64,000 nt of DNA from positions 31,806-95,805 of the forward strand of contig JABILA010000127.1 in NCBI GenBank assembly GCA_018654745.1, in the 5' to 3' direction. This DNA is from Alphaproteobacteria bacterium (GTDB lineage: Bacteria > Pseudomonadota > Alphaproteobacteria > UBA2966). The notes below the pieces were generated by a model that made no database searches, had not been told where the DNA came from, and worked only from the letters and a program-made list of their open reading frames with translations. Made by a program: the position numbers and the translations under genes. The first letter of the stretch is position 1. Each line of letters opens with the position of its first letter. This document shows, piece after piece, positions 50,471-59,258 of the stretch.

Positions 50471-51232
50471 ATGGCTTTTTCTGTCGAGAACAAACGAACA
50501 CTCATTACAGGCGGCACTTCCGGCATTGGTTATGCCGTCGCCAAACGCTTTGCAGAAAATGGCGCAAACGTCATCATCAGCGGCAGGCGCGATACCGGTG
50601 CTGAAATAGCGATCGGAATTGGCGCCCGTTTCGTTCGGGCAGACATGATGATCGACGCGGACATTGAAGCCCTGGTCAACACCTCCGTCGACATGCTGGG
50701 CGGCCTTGATGTAGTTGTGAACAATGCGGGTATTGCCGAATCAAATGGCGGGATCGAAAAATCAAAACCTGCGGAATATGAAGATCAGACGAGCGTGAAC
50801 ATGCACGCGGCCTACCGGATTTTGCAACTGGTGCCGCGTCATATGCCTGCCGGTGGGTCAATTATCAATACCGCCTCCATTTCCGGCACCTGGGGAGAAC
50901 CCAATCTGGCCATATACGGGGCGACCAAAGCCGCGTTGCTCAGCCTGACCAAAAGTGCTGCACTGGATCTCGCGGCCCGGAATATACGCGTGAACGCCGT
51001 AAATCCCGGTTATATTTACTCGGAAATCTGGAGCCACGGTGCCCCGGATGATCTCAGCCGTGTGATCGTACCCATGGGCCGCATCGGTGAAGCCGATGAA
51101 GCCGCGGCCCCTTATCATTTCCTCGCTTCGGATGACGCCAGCTATGTCACTGGCACCAGTATCACCGTAGACGGCGGCCTGACGACGGGACCGTCTGTTG
51201 CGTCCATGAAGATGATGCGCAACGGGGCTTGA
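50471..51232 (+). CDS. short-chain dehydrogenase/reductase
   Basis: A 253-residue classical SDR. The cofactor motif is T-G-G-T-S-G-I-G-Y, followed by N-N-A-G and the catalytic S...Y-G-A-T-K with Ser in N-T-A-S-I-S-G, and the C-terminal I-T-V-D-G-G. GGAGG lies 10 bases before the chosen ATG. An R rather than an acidic residue follows the second strand (S-G-R-R-D), favouring NADP. Substrate unknown. Divergent from the aminotransferase gene. Confidence 0.9.
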   Translation: MAFSVENKRTLITGGTSGIGYAVAKRFAENGANVIISGRRDTGAEIAIGIGARFVRADMMIDADIEALVNTSVDMLGGLDVVVNNAGIAESNGGIEKSKPAEYEDQTSVNMHAAYRILQLVPRHMPAGGSIINTASISGTWGEPNLAIYGATKAALLSLTKSAALDLAARNIRVNAVNPGYIYSEIWSHGAPDDLSRVIVPMGRIGEADEAAAPYHFLASDDASYVTGTSITVDGGLTTGPSVASMKMMRNGA

Positions 51233-51286
51233 CCAAATGCCATCGCCTGGAGAAGCTGTGGTGGGCATTCTTTGGGGGAAGATGGA

Positions 51287-52447
51287 GTGAAATCTGCAAA
51301 CAGTGTTTTGTCGAGCTATGGCACCACCGTATTTGAGGTGATGAGCAGGCTGGCGATTGAGCATGGATCGATCAATCTGGGGCAGGGGTTCCCGGACGGC
51401 AATGGTCCGGACGATGTGCGCGCCGTTGCCCATGAGGCGCTGGACAGCAGTCCCAATCAATATCCACCAATGATGGGTGTCCCGGAATTGCGCCAGGCGG
51501 TCACAACTCACAACAAACGCTTTTATGATATCGATTCGAACTGGCAGTCCGAAACGATTGTAACATCGGGCGCTACCGAGGCTCTGGCCGCCGCGATGTT
51601 CGGGCTGATTGAACCAGGTGATGAAGTCGTCTTGATCGAGCCTTTGTACGATAGCTATATGCCTATCATTCAGCGGGCAGGGGGTATCCCCCGTCTGGTT
51701 CGGGTTGAACCGCCTCATTGGACCTTGCCCCGGAAAGAACTGGCTGCTGCTTTTTCGAATAAAACCAAATTATTGTTGCTGAACAATCCGCAAAATCCGA
51801 CGGGCAAGGTATTCGATGATGAAGAACTGGCTTTCATAGCTGATCTGGTTTGTGGATTTGATGCTTATGCCATTTGTGACGAGGTTTATGAGCATCTGGT
51901 TTTCGATGGCCTGAAGCATAATCCCCTGATGAACCAGCCTGGCATGCGCGAGCGTTGCGTAAAAATCGGCTCGGCAGGTAAAACATTTTCCCTGACGGGC
52001 TGGAAAGTTGGTTACGCCATTGCGTCACCAGCGCTTATGGCACCGATCGCCAAGGCCCACCAATTCCTGACATTTACAACGCCGCCCAATCTGCAAAAAG
52101 CGACGGCATACGGTCTCGGCAAGGACGACAGTTATTTTGAAAGTCTTGCCGGTGATCTCCAGGCCAAGCGCGACCTGATCAAGACAGGGCTGGAACGAAT
52201 TGGCTTTACGGCCATGGACTGCAGCGGGACCTATTTTTTGAATGCCGATTTCAGCGGGCTTGGCTTTATTGGAAGTGACGAAGACTTTTGCCGCATGATT
52301 ACCCTCGAAGCCGGGGTAACGGCCGTCCCGGTCAGTGCCTTTTATTCAGGGCCAGGCATCGATACCGTCGCCCGCTTTTGCTTTTGCAAAGAGGACGATT
52401 TATTGCTCGAAGCGATTGCTCGTCTGGAAAAGCACTTTGGAACCTGA
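51287..52447 (+). CDS. PLP-dependent aminotransferase (kynurenine/methionine aminotransferase-like)
   Basis: A 386-residue aminotransferase of a different branch from the one at 49226. It has I-N-L-G-Q-G-F-P-D, the N-N-P-Q-N-P-T-G-K loop, D-E-V-Y-E-H and the Schiff-base Lys in G-S-A-G-K-T-F-S-L-T-G-W-K. The pattern matches the YbdL/kynurenine aminotransferase group, with aromatic and sulfur amino acids as usual substrates. It starts at GTG 51287, preceded by GGGGGAAG. It lies downstream of the SDR with a 54-base gap. Confidence 0.88.
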   Translation: MKSANSVLSSYGTTVFEVMSRLAIEHGSINLGQGFPDGNGPDDVRAVAHEALDSSPNQYPPMMGVPELRQAVTTHNKRFYDIDSNWQSETIVTSGATEALAAAMFGLIEPGDEVVLIEPLYDSYMPIIQRAGGIPRLVRVEPPHWTLPRKELAAAFSNKTKLLLLNNPQNPTGKVFDDEELAFIADLVCGFDAYAICDEVYEHLVFDGLKHNPLMNQPGMRERCVKIGSAGKTFSLTGWKVGYAIASPALMAPIAKAHQFLTFTTPPNLQKATAYGLGKDDSYFESLAGDLQAKRDLIKTGLERIGFTAMDCSGTYFLNADFSGLGFIGSDEDFCRMITLEAGVTAVPVSAFYSGPGIDTVARFCFCKEDDLLLEAIARLEKHFGT

Positions 52448-52537
52448 ATCCAGCACTTGACGATGGCTTTGGCCCGGTCTAAACAGACCTTCACTGAACG
52501 ATCAACGTCGCCGAATTAACAGCCGGTGGCGCATTGT

Positions 52538-52614
52538 GGTGGCTGTAGCTCAGTTGGTAGAGCCCTGGCTTGTGGTGCCGGTTGTCGCGGGTTCGAGTCC
52601 CGTCAGTCACCCCA
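52538..52614 (+). tRNA. tRNA-His (GTG anticodon)
   Basis: A complete cloverleaf: acceptor GTGGCTG paired with CAGTCAC, D-arm GCTCAGTTGGTAGAGC, anticodon loop TTGTGGT with GTG, T-arm GCGGGTTCGAGTCCCGT and encoded CCA. The histidine identity pair is present: an extra G at position -1 (52538) opposite discriminator C73 (52611). A strong terminator follows. Confidence 0.97.
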
Positions 52615-52622
52615 GATTATGG

Positions 52623-52671
52623 AAAAAGGACTGAAAATCCGGGCAATTGACCGGAATTCAGTCCTTTTTTT
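52623..52671 (+). terminator. rho-independent terminator after tRNA-His
   Basis: AAAAAGGACTGAA (52623-52635) pairs with TTCAGTCCTTTTT (52657-52669), with an inner TCCGG/CCGGA stem and a T7 run. It ends tRNA-His transcription before merF. Confidence 0.9.
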
Positions 52672-52762
52672 ATGACTTGTCAGATGACTTCTCGCGGCAA
52701 AGTGAGTGGCGCAATCGGCCAGGTTGTGCTTTGAAGGTTGTTCAACAACAAAGTGATGGGTC

Positions 52763-52993
52763 ATGACAAACATACGTATGTTGAAAACGGGCATTATCGG
52801 GACCGTCATTGCGGGAATATGCTGCTTCACACCGCTTCTGGTTATCGTCTTTGGTGCTCTGGGGCTCAGTGCTGCTGTCAGCTACCTGGACTTGATACTA
52901 TTACCGGCATTGGCTGCCTTTCTGGGGGTTACGATTTATGCCTGGAAACGACGGGGCAATCCGCATGGACCCGCAGTTGATCCTGTAGAGTAG
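52763..52993 (+). CDS. merF: MerF-type mercury transporter
   Basis: A 76-residue protein with two membrane helices and the vicinal cysteines of MerF in G-I-C-C-F-T-P-L-L; a positively charged tail (W-K-R-R-G-N) follows helix two. MerF carries Hg(II) into the cytoplasm, passing it along Cys pairs; only the first pair (C-C) is present here. No merA, merT, merP or merR is in the window, so detoxification must rely on another locus or the protein moves a different metal. A 13-bp palindrome (GTTGTTCAACAAC, 52737-52749) lies just upstream and may be an operator. Confidence 0.85.
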   Translation: MTNIRMLKTGIIGTVIAGICCFTPLLVIVFGALGLSAAVSYLDLILLPALAAFLGVTIYAWKRRGNPHGPAVDPVE

Positions 52994-53001
52994 GTGGCAT
53001 A

Positions 53002-53235
53002 ATGAACCAGCATTTGACGACACCTGCGATGTTCGAGTTGCAGTCAACTATCACTTGTCCGGAATGCGGCCATACTGAAACCGAGACCATGCCGACAGAT
53101 GCCTGCCAGTTTTTCTATGACTGCAAAGGCTGTGGCGAATTGTTAAAGCCGCTGGATGGGGACTGCTGCGTCTATTGCTCTTATGCCACTGTTCCGTGCC
53201 CACCCGTACAGGAAAATGGCAAAGGCTGTTGCTAG
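53002..53235 (+). CDS. small cysteine-rich GDCC-motif protein linked to merF
   Basis: A 77-residue soluble protein with eleven cysteines. It has two C-x2-C units (C-P-E-C-G-H, C-K-G-C-G) as in zinc ribbons, then G-D-C-C-V-Y-C-S-Y-A-T-V-P-C-P-P and a C-terminal C-C. The G-D-C-C-x-x-C-S-Y pattern recurs in small proteins next to merF in other bacteria. It starts 8 bases after the merF stop. A metal chaperone that accepts Hg(II) from MerF is a fair inference; no function is proven. Confidence 0.8.
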   Translation: MNQHLTTPAMFELQSTITCPECGHTETETMPTDACQFFYDCKGCGELLKPLDGDCCVYCSYATVPCPPVQENGKGCC

Positions 53236-53256
53236 CGAGTTTCTGGTGAAACAGGA

Positions 53257-54294
53257 TCAGTTCTGACTGGAAGAGCTTTCGACGTCGGCTGCCATCAGAC
53301 AAAAAATTTCAAACAACATTTGCGCACCAACCTGGGCTGTCGTTGTGTTCGCGTCATATTGCGGGGCAACCTCGACAACATCGCCGCCAATTACAGGCAG
53401 TCCTTTCAGGCCACATAATATGGCCTGGGCTTCTCGAGGCGTCAGGCCACCGACTTCCGGGGTGCCAGTTCCAGGCGCAAAGGCCGGGTCCAGGGCATCG
53501 ACATCAAAGCTGACATAGACCGGCAGGTCACCGACGACTTCACGGGCCTTGGCGATGACGGCATCAACATCCATACGTTCGAATTCCTCGGCATGGATAA
53601 CGGTCATGCCGGCATCATAGGAAAATTCCCAAAGGAATTCAGCGCTGCCGCGAATGCCGATCTGGATAGTGTGTTCCGGGTCTATCAGGCCGTCCAGTGT
53701 TGCCATGCGAAAGGGCGCGCCGTGGTGAAATTTGCTGTCTTCAAATTCGCTGGAGGTATCGCAATGGGCATCAATATGCACCAGGGCGACGGGTTGTTTC
53801 TCCGCCACCGCCTGCAAAATAGGCCAGGTGATTGAATGATCTCCGCCGATGGAGAGTACGCGCGCACCGGTCGCAACGATCTCTTTGTAGTAAGCCGCAA
53901 TGTCTTCGAAGCTGTCTTCGAGACTGTACCGACTGCGAAAGGGCACATCGCCGATATCTGCCGCTTTGCACATCGTGTGGGGTGCCAGTTCCTGCACATG
54001 ATTATAGGGCCCGATACGCTCAATTTCTCTCATTGCGCGGGGACCAAAGCGCGCCCCTGGTCGGTTGGTAACTCCGAGATCCATCGGCACACCAACGAGG
54101 GCGATATCCAGACCTTCCGCATTTTCATGAATGGGCAAGTCAAGGAAAGACGAAATGCCGGCATAAGGTTTGGTGCGATTGTTGTCACCAGAGAACAGGG
54201 CATCGGCAACATCCTTGAATTTGCCGGTGATGCCATCGCTTCCCTTGGCATCAACATATTTTTCGCGCAATGCCCTCAGCTTTGCTTCGTCCAT
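53257..54294 (-). CDS. agmatinase/ureohydrolase family protein
   Basis: A 345-residue arginase-superfamily enzyme. All dinuclear Mn motifs are present: G-G-D-H-S, D-A-H-C-D and S-F-D-V-D-A-L-D-P. The length and E-V-G-G-L-T-P-R-E fit agmatinase and guanidino-acid hydrolases (guanidinobutyrase, guanidinopropionase); arginase is less likely. Products would be urea plus an amine or amino acid. GGAGAA precedes the ATG. It is followed upstream on the same strand by a GFA-family gene. Confidence 0.9.
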   Translation of the reverse strand: MDEAKLRALREKYVDAKGSDGITGKFKDVADALFSGDNNRTKPYAGISSFLDLPIHENAEGLDIALVGVPMDLGVTNRPGARFGPRAMREIERIGPYNHVQELAPHTMCKAADIGDVPFRSRYSLEDSFEDIAAYYKEIVATGARVLSIGGDHSITWPILQAVAEKQPVALVHIDAHCDTSSEFEDSKFHHGAPFRMATLDGLIDPEHTIQIGIRGSAEFLWEFSYDAGMTVIHAEEFERMDVDAVIAKAREVVGDLPVYVSFDVDALDPAFAPGTGTPEVGGLTPREAQAILCGLKGLPVIGGDVVEVAPQYDANTTTAQVGAQMLFEIFCLMAADVESSSSQN

Positions 54295-54316
54295 CTAATT
54301 CTCCGTCGCCGTGGGA

Positions 54317-54805
54317 TCAGAGACCAAAACCATTCCTTTGATGCCAGTCCGCGAGAGGTTCATCCGGGTATTCTTCAAATTTTTTGTCACCTTCGTGGCT
54401 GTCGACCGGCACCCAGTTCGCCTTCGATCCAAGCATCATGTGAGAAATTGACGGGGCTTTGGGCAAGGGAGTGTCTATCGCAGAGGCAAAAGGATGTACC
54501 AGGTCTGGCCAACGAGGATCATAGTTCCAAAGTGCTGTGCCACACTTGCTGCAAAAACAACGATGACCTTCAGCTTCCGTTTTCTCGCCGGTGTCCGGAT
54601 GAATATCAACCTTGTGATAGCGTGAAAGGAATTCTTCGCCTTGAAGTTCAATGGTTCGGAAATCACTTCCGAGATTTATCGCATATCCACCGCCGCCACC
54701 AACTTTACGACATATGGAACAATAGCACCTCAAAAATGGCACCGGGCTTTCCGTTTCAACACTGAAATGGATTGCACCGCAGTGGCAGGACCCTTCAAGC
54801 TTCAT
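54317..54805 (-). CDS. GFA-family (glutathione-dependent formaldehyde-activating-like) zinc protein
   Basis: A 162-residue GFA/CENP-V protein. The zinc-binding cysteines appear as G-S-C-H-C-G-A, C-Y-C-S-I-C-R and C-F-C-S-K-C-G-T-A-L-W. The fold is shared by S-(hydroxymethyl)glutathione synthase and many proteins of unknown activity. The R-K-V-G-G-G-G-G-Y stretch is a poly-Gly variant of the usual R-K-x-x-G. It is 22 bases upstream of the agmatinase gene on the same strand, so the two may be one unit. Confidence 0.88.
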   Translation of the reverse strand: MKLEGSCHCGAIHFSVETESPVPFLRCYCSICRKVGGGGGYAINLGSDFRTIELQGEEFLSRYHKVDIHPDTGEKTEAEGHRCFCSKCGTALWNYDPRWPDLVHPFASAIDTPLPKAPSISHMMLGSKANWVPVDSHEGDKKFEEYPDEPLADWHQRNGFGL

Positions 54806-54837
54806 GGCAAATCGCCAATGAAATCTTTGCCGGTTTG

Positions 54838-55116
54838 TCAGCGGTTATTGTTATCTTGTTGATCTGTGTCGGCGTCGTTAGGGTTTTCATCAGCTTGTTC
54901 TGAGTCTTCCTGTTGAAAAATTTTGTGGCGTAAAAAGCTGTCCGGGTCTTCTGCGTCGAATTCGTCATCGACAGCACGGCGACGTACCCGAATACCGGTT
55001 TCCTCTTCGACCAGGGTTTCGTGGATAAGGTCAAGCCGCTTGGCAAGTTCCTCCCGGCCTTGATCCCAGGCCGTTTCCAACGCGTCCAGTATTTTGTCCG
55101 TTAAACGGCGCTTCAT
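54838..55116 (-). CDS. small acidic-tailed hypothetical protein
   Basis: A 92-residue protein with a strong AAGGGGAAG ribosome site before the ATG. Residues 1-40 are a charged amphipathic helix (R-R-L-T-D-K-I-L-D-A-L-E-T-A-W-D-Q-G); the last 45 residues are Asp/Glu/Asn/Gln-rich and probably disordered. I recognise no family. It sits upstream of the GFA gene on the same strand and diverges from the acyl ligase fusion. Confidence 0.65.
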   Translation of the reverse strand: MKRRLTDKILDALETAWDQGREELAKRLDLIHETLVEEETGIRVRRRAVDDEFDAEDPDSFLRHKIFQQEDSEQADENPNDADTDQQDNNNR

Positions 55117-55306
55117 TCCGTGCTTCCCCTTCAGGACCCGCGACCACTGTCGCCCTGACCAAAACCACCAAAATCAGTCTGAAACAAATTATGTATGCTT
55201 GTCCATCGGATTTGCCAAAGGTTTTGCTGAAGGTCGCGCAAACATCTTTCCCGCGGAAGGCGAATGACGTTACAATTCTCCCACGGATGAGGGGATGGGA
55301 AGAATT

Positions 55307-58198
55307 ATGACGACCGCTGATATTGCAACACAGGTTGTAGAAACGAAATCAGGACCGATACAGACGGCAACAACGGTTTCGCCGGAAGCTGTTATTGAAA
55401 TTGCGCGTGCCCTGGCGGTGGAAATGCACCCGCACAAGGAAGCAACGTTGGATATCACCCTCGACAGTTCGCTGGAACTGGATGTGGGCCTGGACAGTCT
55501 GGGCCGGGTTGAATTGTTGATGCGTCTCGAAAAAGCATTTGGCGTGCATCTGCCGGAACAAATGTTGGCAAATGCCGAATCTCCCCGCGATCTGGTACGG
55601 GAGGTTTCAAATGCCAGCGGCCGTACGGCGGTTGTGGAACTGCCAGCAGAAGTCCGGGTTGCCGGTCTCGACAAGACTTCGGCATTGCCCCTTGGCGCAA
55701 AAACACTGGTCGAAGTTCTGGACTGGCATGTCCTGACCCATCCTGATCGCCCCCACATGATCTTCCTTGATGAAGACAACGTTGAAAATGAACTGACTTA
55801 TGGTCAATTGCGTCAACGCGCCCGTGAAGTTGCGCATGGCTTGCGGGAAAGAGGTGTTGCACCAGGTGATACGGTTGCCATCATGTTGCCCACCGGGCTG
55901 GATTTCTTTTACGCCTTTTTTGGCATTCTGATCGCCGGGGCAACACCGGTACCGATCTATCCACCTGCCAGGCTCAGTCAACTGGAAGATCACCTGCGAC
56001 GGCAGGCGGGTATCCTCGCCAATGCGCGCGTCAAGGTTCTGGCCACCGTGCCTCAGGCCAAACAACTGGCCCGCTTTCTGAAAGCCAAGGTTGATGAACT
56101 GGAGCATGTGGAAACAGTGACCGACCTCCGCCAGGAATTCCCCGAGGACACGGCCTGGCCAATACCAAAAGCAAATGACCTGGCGTTTTTGCAATATACC
56201 TCGGGCAGCACGGGTAACCCCAAGGGCGTCATGCTCAGTCATGCAAACCTGGTCGCCAATGTCCGCGCCATGGGACTTGCCCTGAAAGCGGACTCAACAG
56301 ATGTCTTTGTCAGCTGGCTGCCATTATACCACGACATGGGTTTGATCGGGGCCTGGATGGGCAGCCTTTATCACGCCGTCAAACTAGTCGTCATGTCACC
56401 CTTAACGTTCCTGGCGCGACCTGATCGTTGGTTGTGGGCGGTTCATCGGTATGGTGGGACAATTTCTGCAGCACCGAATTTCGCCTATGAACTTTGCCAG
56501 AAGCGCATTGAGGATGCTGATATCGAGGGCCTTGATTTATCGACCTGGCGTGTCGCTGCAAATGGTGCCGAGCCGGTCATTCCAGATACCATGCGCGCCT
56601 TCGCGAATCGTTTTGAAAGTTATGGTTTCAAACAGGATTCCATGAAACCTGTTTATGGTCTGGCTGAATCATCCGTAGGTCTGGCGTTTCCGCCCTTTGG
56701 ACGTGAACCGATAATTGATCGGGTTAAACGACGAGCGTTTACGTCGGGGGGCGAAGCTGTTCCGGCAAGAGAAGATGATGAAGGTGCACTTGAGTTCGTT
56801 GCCTGTGGCTGGCCATTGCCAGGGCATGAATTCCGGGTAGTAGATGACGCCAACAGGGAACTGCCGGATCGCCGCGAGGGACGTTTGCAGTTTCGTGGCC
56901 CCTCATCGACCATGGGCTATTTTCGCAACGCCGAAGCCACTGCAAAACTGTTTTTTGACGACTGGCTCGATTCTGGTGACTACGCCTATTTGCATGCAGG
57001 TGATGTGTATCTTACCGGTCGAGCCAAAGATATTATCATCAAAGCCGGGCGAAATATTTACCCGCAGGAAATTGAACGGGCCGTAGGAGATGTCGAGGGC
57101 GTACGAACGGGTTGTGTCGCCGTTTTCGGCAGCCTGAACGAGGAAAATGGCACAGAGCGTCTGGTGGTCATGGCCGAAACCCGAACCCGTGACGACAGCG
57201 AACGACTGGAAATTCGTCGCCGCATTGAAGAGGTCACAAGCAGTATTCTTGGTGCCCCGCCCGATGATGTGCACCTGGTCGATGCGCAGGCCGTTTTGAA
57301 AACCAGTAGCGGCAAGATCCGGCGGGACGCAAATCGGATTGCCTACGAAACCGGTGCCGATTCACCGGCCCGTCGTGCCATCTGGATGCAGATTGTCCGG
57401 CTGGGATTATCCACTGTGATTCCGGAAACAAGGCGTTTACTGCGAAACCTGGCGGAATATGTTTTTGCTGGCTGGTGGTGGCTGCATGTCGGTATCGCTG
57501 CGGGAATTGCCTGGCCGCTGATCACACTTGTACCCGGACGCAGGTTTGGACATGGTCTGGTGCGCCTGGCTGGGAAATATATTCTGGCCATGACTTTCAC
57601 TACGCCAAGGGTCAAAGGCCTGGAAAATCTGCAAGCCGGGGCCAAGGTCGTTGTGCCCAATCATTCGTCTTTTATTGATCCGCTATTACTTTGGGCCTCA
57701 TTGCCTGGTGAACTGGCTTTTGCCGCCAAGGCGGAGTTAAAGGAAACCTGGTTGACACGCGGCTTTGTCAAACATGTCGGCGCTTTGTTTGTGGATCGGT
57801 TTGATACCCAGCGTAGCGTTGAAGATTCTGCCCGGCTATTTGATGCCCTGAAATCCGGCCGGACAGTCGCCGTGTTCCCCGAAGGCACATTTGGTCGCAT
57901 GCCTGGATTGTTGCCGTTTCGCATGGGTGCGTTCATGGTGGCTGCCGAGGCCAGAGTGCCTGTCATCCCCGTTGCCGTTCGTGGTGCCCGGGGAACATTG
58001 CGCGATGGATCGTGGTTTCCACGACGCATGCAGATATCAGTAACTGTTCTGCCTGCGATCAATGCGGACGGCAGTGACTGGTCTGCCGCCATCCGGTTGC
58101 GGGATCAGGTTCGCGCCGCCATGCTGGATGGCACAGGGGAGCCAGACCTTGCGCATGAAACCTCAAAATATGAAAACCTGAAGCACAAGAAGGAATGA
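55307..58198 (+). CDS. acyl carrier protein / fatty-acyl-AMP ligase / 1-acylglycerol-3-phosphate acyltransferase fusion
   Basis: A 963-residue three-domain protein. Residues 25-95 are an acyl carrier domain with phosphopantetheine Ser64 in G-L-D-S-L-G. Residues about 130-690 are an adenylating domain: Y-T-S-G-S-T-G-N-P-K-G, S-W-L-P-L-Y-H-D-M-G and Y-G-L-A-E; P-L-Y-H-D-M-G and the placement of the insertion favour a fatty-acyl-AMP ligase over an acyl-CoA synthetase. Residues about 735-945 are a PlsC-type acyltransferase: N-H-S-S-F-I-D (H-x4-D) and F-P-E-G-T-F-G, with a preceding membrane segment (W-W-W-L-H-V-G-I-A-A-G-I-A-W-P-L). The enzyme could activate a fatty acid, hold it on its own carrier and pass it to a glycerol or other acceptor at the membrane. 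It is followed at once by the leucine dehydrogenase gene (1-base gap). Confidence 0.9.
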   Translation: MTTADIATQVVETKSGPIQTATTVSPEAVIEIARALAVEMHPHKEATLDITLDSSLELDVGLDSLGRVELLMRLEKAFGVHLPEQMLANAESPRDLVREVSNASGRTAVVELPAEVRVAGLDKTSALPLGAKTLVEVLDWHVLTHPDRPHMIFLDEDNVENELTYGQLRQRAREVAHGLRERGVAPGDTVAIMLPTGLDFFYAFFGILIAGATPVPIYPPARLSQLEDHLRRQAGILANARVKVLATVPQAKQLARFLKAKVDELEHVETVTDLRQEFPEDTAWPIPKANDLAFLQYTSGSTGNPKGVMLSHANLVANVRAMGLALKADSTDVFVSWLPLYHDMGLIGAWMGSLYHAVKLVVMSPLTFLARPDRWLWAVHRYGGTISAAPNFAYELCQKRIEDADIEGLDLSTWRVAANGAEPVIPDTMRAFANRFESYGFKQDSMKPVYGLAESSVGLAFPPFGREPIIDRVKRRAFTSGGEAVPAREDDEGALEFVACGWPLPGHEFRVVDDANRELPDRREGRLQFRGPSSTMGYFRNAEATAKLFFDDWLDSGDYAYLHAGDVYLTGRAKDIIIKAGRNIYPQEIERAVGDVEGVRTGCVAVFGSLNEENGTERLVVMAETRTRDDSERLEIRRRIEEVTSSILGAPPDDVHLVDAQAVLKTSSGKIRRDANRIAYETGADSPARRAIWMQIVRLGLSTVIPETRRLLRNLAEYVFAGWWWLHVGIAAGIAWPLITLVPGRRFGHGLVRLAGKYILAMTFTTPRVKGLENLQAGAKVVVPNHSSFIDPLLLWASLPGELAFAAKAELKETWLTRGFVKHVGALFVDRFDTQRSVEDSARLFDALKSGRTVAVFPEGTFGRMPGLLPFRMGAFMVAAEARVPVIPVAVRGARGTLRDGSWFPRRMQISVTVLPAINADGSDWSAAIRLRDQVRAAMLDGTGEPDLAHETSKYENLKHKKE

Positions 58199-58199
58199 G

Positions 58200-59246
58200 A
58201 TGATGAGTGTTTTTGACTCGCCTGCTTTTGACAACCATGAGGACGTTCGGTTTTTTTGTGACCCGGTTGCTGGTTTACGGGCCATCATTGCCATTCATTC
58301 CACGGCGCTGGGGCCAGCTGCGGGTGGATGTCGCATGTTTCCCTATGCCAGTGAAGAAGATGCTGTATTTGACGCGTTGAGGCTATCCAGAGGTATGAGT
58401 TTCAAAAGCGCATTGGCCGGAGTGCCCATGGGCGGTGGAAAGTCCGTGATCATCGGTGATCCGGCGACTGAAAAAAGTCAGAAACTATTTGAAGCCTTTG
58501 GTCGCGCCGTGAATACTTTTGATGGTCGCTATCATACAGGTGAAGATTCAGGCACGGCAGTTCAGGACATGGACTGGGCATCGGGCGTCTCCGACTATAT
58601 TCACGGAACATCCACAGAAGATGCTGGCGATCCGTCACCCGCCACTTCTGTCGGTATTGTTGCTGGTATCGAGGCAGCGGTTAGATACAAACTTGGACGC
58701 GACGATCTGGAAGGTTTGGTTGTTGCGATCCAGGGAGTGGGCGCAGTTGGTTACGGGGCTGCGGAAATATTGCATCAAAAGGGCGCGCGCCTGATTGTGG
58801 CCGATGTCAACGATCAAGCCGTACAGGATTGTGTCGAAAAATTTGGTGCCGAAGCCGTCACCACCGACGAGATTATCCTGGCTGATGCCGAAGTGTTCGC
58901 GCCTTGTGCATTCGGTGCCGGTATCAACGACGAAACACTGCCGCGGTTTAATTGCGACATCATTGCCGGATCAGCAAACAACCAGTTGCTTGAAGATCGA
59001 CACGGTGCGGCTTTGGTGGAACGTGGCATTTTGTATGCGCCTGACTATGTGATTAATGCCGGTGGTGTGATCTGGATATCTGATGCCATGGAAAACGGCT
59101 TCGATCCGGACCGGGCGACCAAACGGCTTCATGCCATCGGCGATGCTCTGACAGCAATTTTTCAGCGTGCAGATCAAGAGGGTCGGGGCACGAATGAAAT
59201 TGCCGACGTCATGGCAGAAGAGATAATTACCGCCGCAAAAAAGTGA
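58200..59246 (+). CDS. leucine dehydrogenase (Glu/Leu/Phe/Val dehydrogenase family)
   Basis: A 348-residue amino acid dehydrogenase. Substrate-side motifs are A-A-G-G-C-R-M and G-G-G-K-S-V-I with the catalytic Lys; a second Lys is in M-S-F-K-S-A. The NAD fold has V-A-I-Q-G-V-G-A-V-G-Y. It deaminates branched-chain amino acids to keto acids, releasing ammonia and NADH. The length suits leucine dehydrogenase rather than glutamate dehydrogenase. Its ATG is 2 bases after the preceding stop, linking branched-chain amino acid breakdown with an acyl-activating enzyme. Confidence 0.9.
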   Translation: MMSVFDSPAFDNHEDVRFFCDPVAGLRAIIAIHSTALGPAAGGCRMFPYASEEDAVFDALRLSRGMSFKSALAGVPMGGGKSVIIGDPATEKSQKLFEAFGRAVNTFDGRYHTGEDSGTAVQDMDWASGVSDYIHGTSTEDAGDPSPATSVGIVAGIEAAVRYKLGRDDLEGLVVAIQGVGAVGYGAAEILHQKGARLIVADVNDQAVQDCVEKFGAEAVTTDEIILADAEVFAPCAFGAGINDETLPRFNCDIIAGSANNQLLEDRHGAALVERGILYAPDYVINAGGVIWISDAMENGFDPDRATKRLHAIGDALTAIFQRADQEGRGTNEIADVMAEEIITAAKK

Positions 59247-59258
59247 TATGAAAAATAG

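Noticed and set aside
50858..51718. A 286-codon minus-strand frame opposite the SDR and second aminotransferase
   Set aside because: It mirrors two clear plus-strand enzymes and has no domain of its own.
53836..54765. A 309-codon plus-strand frame opposite the agmatinase-family and GFA genes
   Set aside because: It spans two genuine minus-strand genes and their spacer and has no family features.
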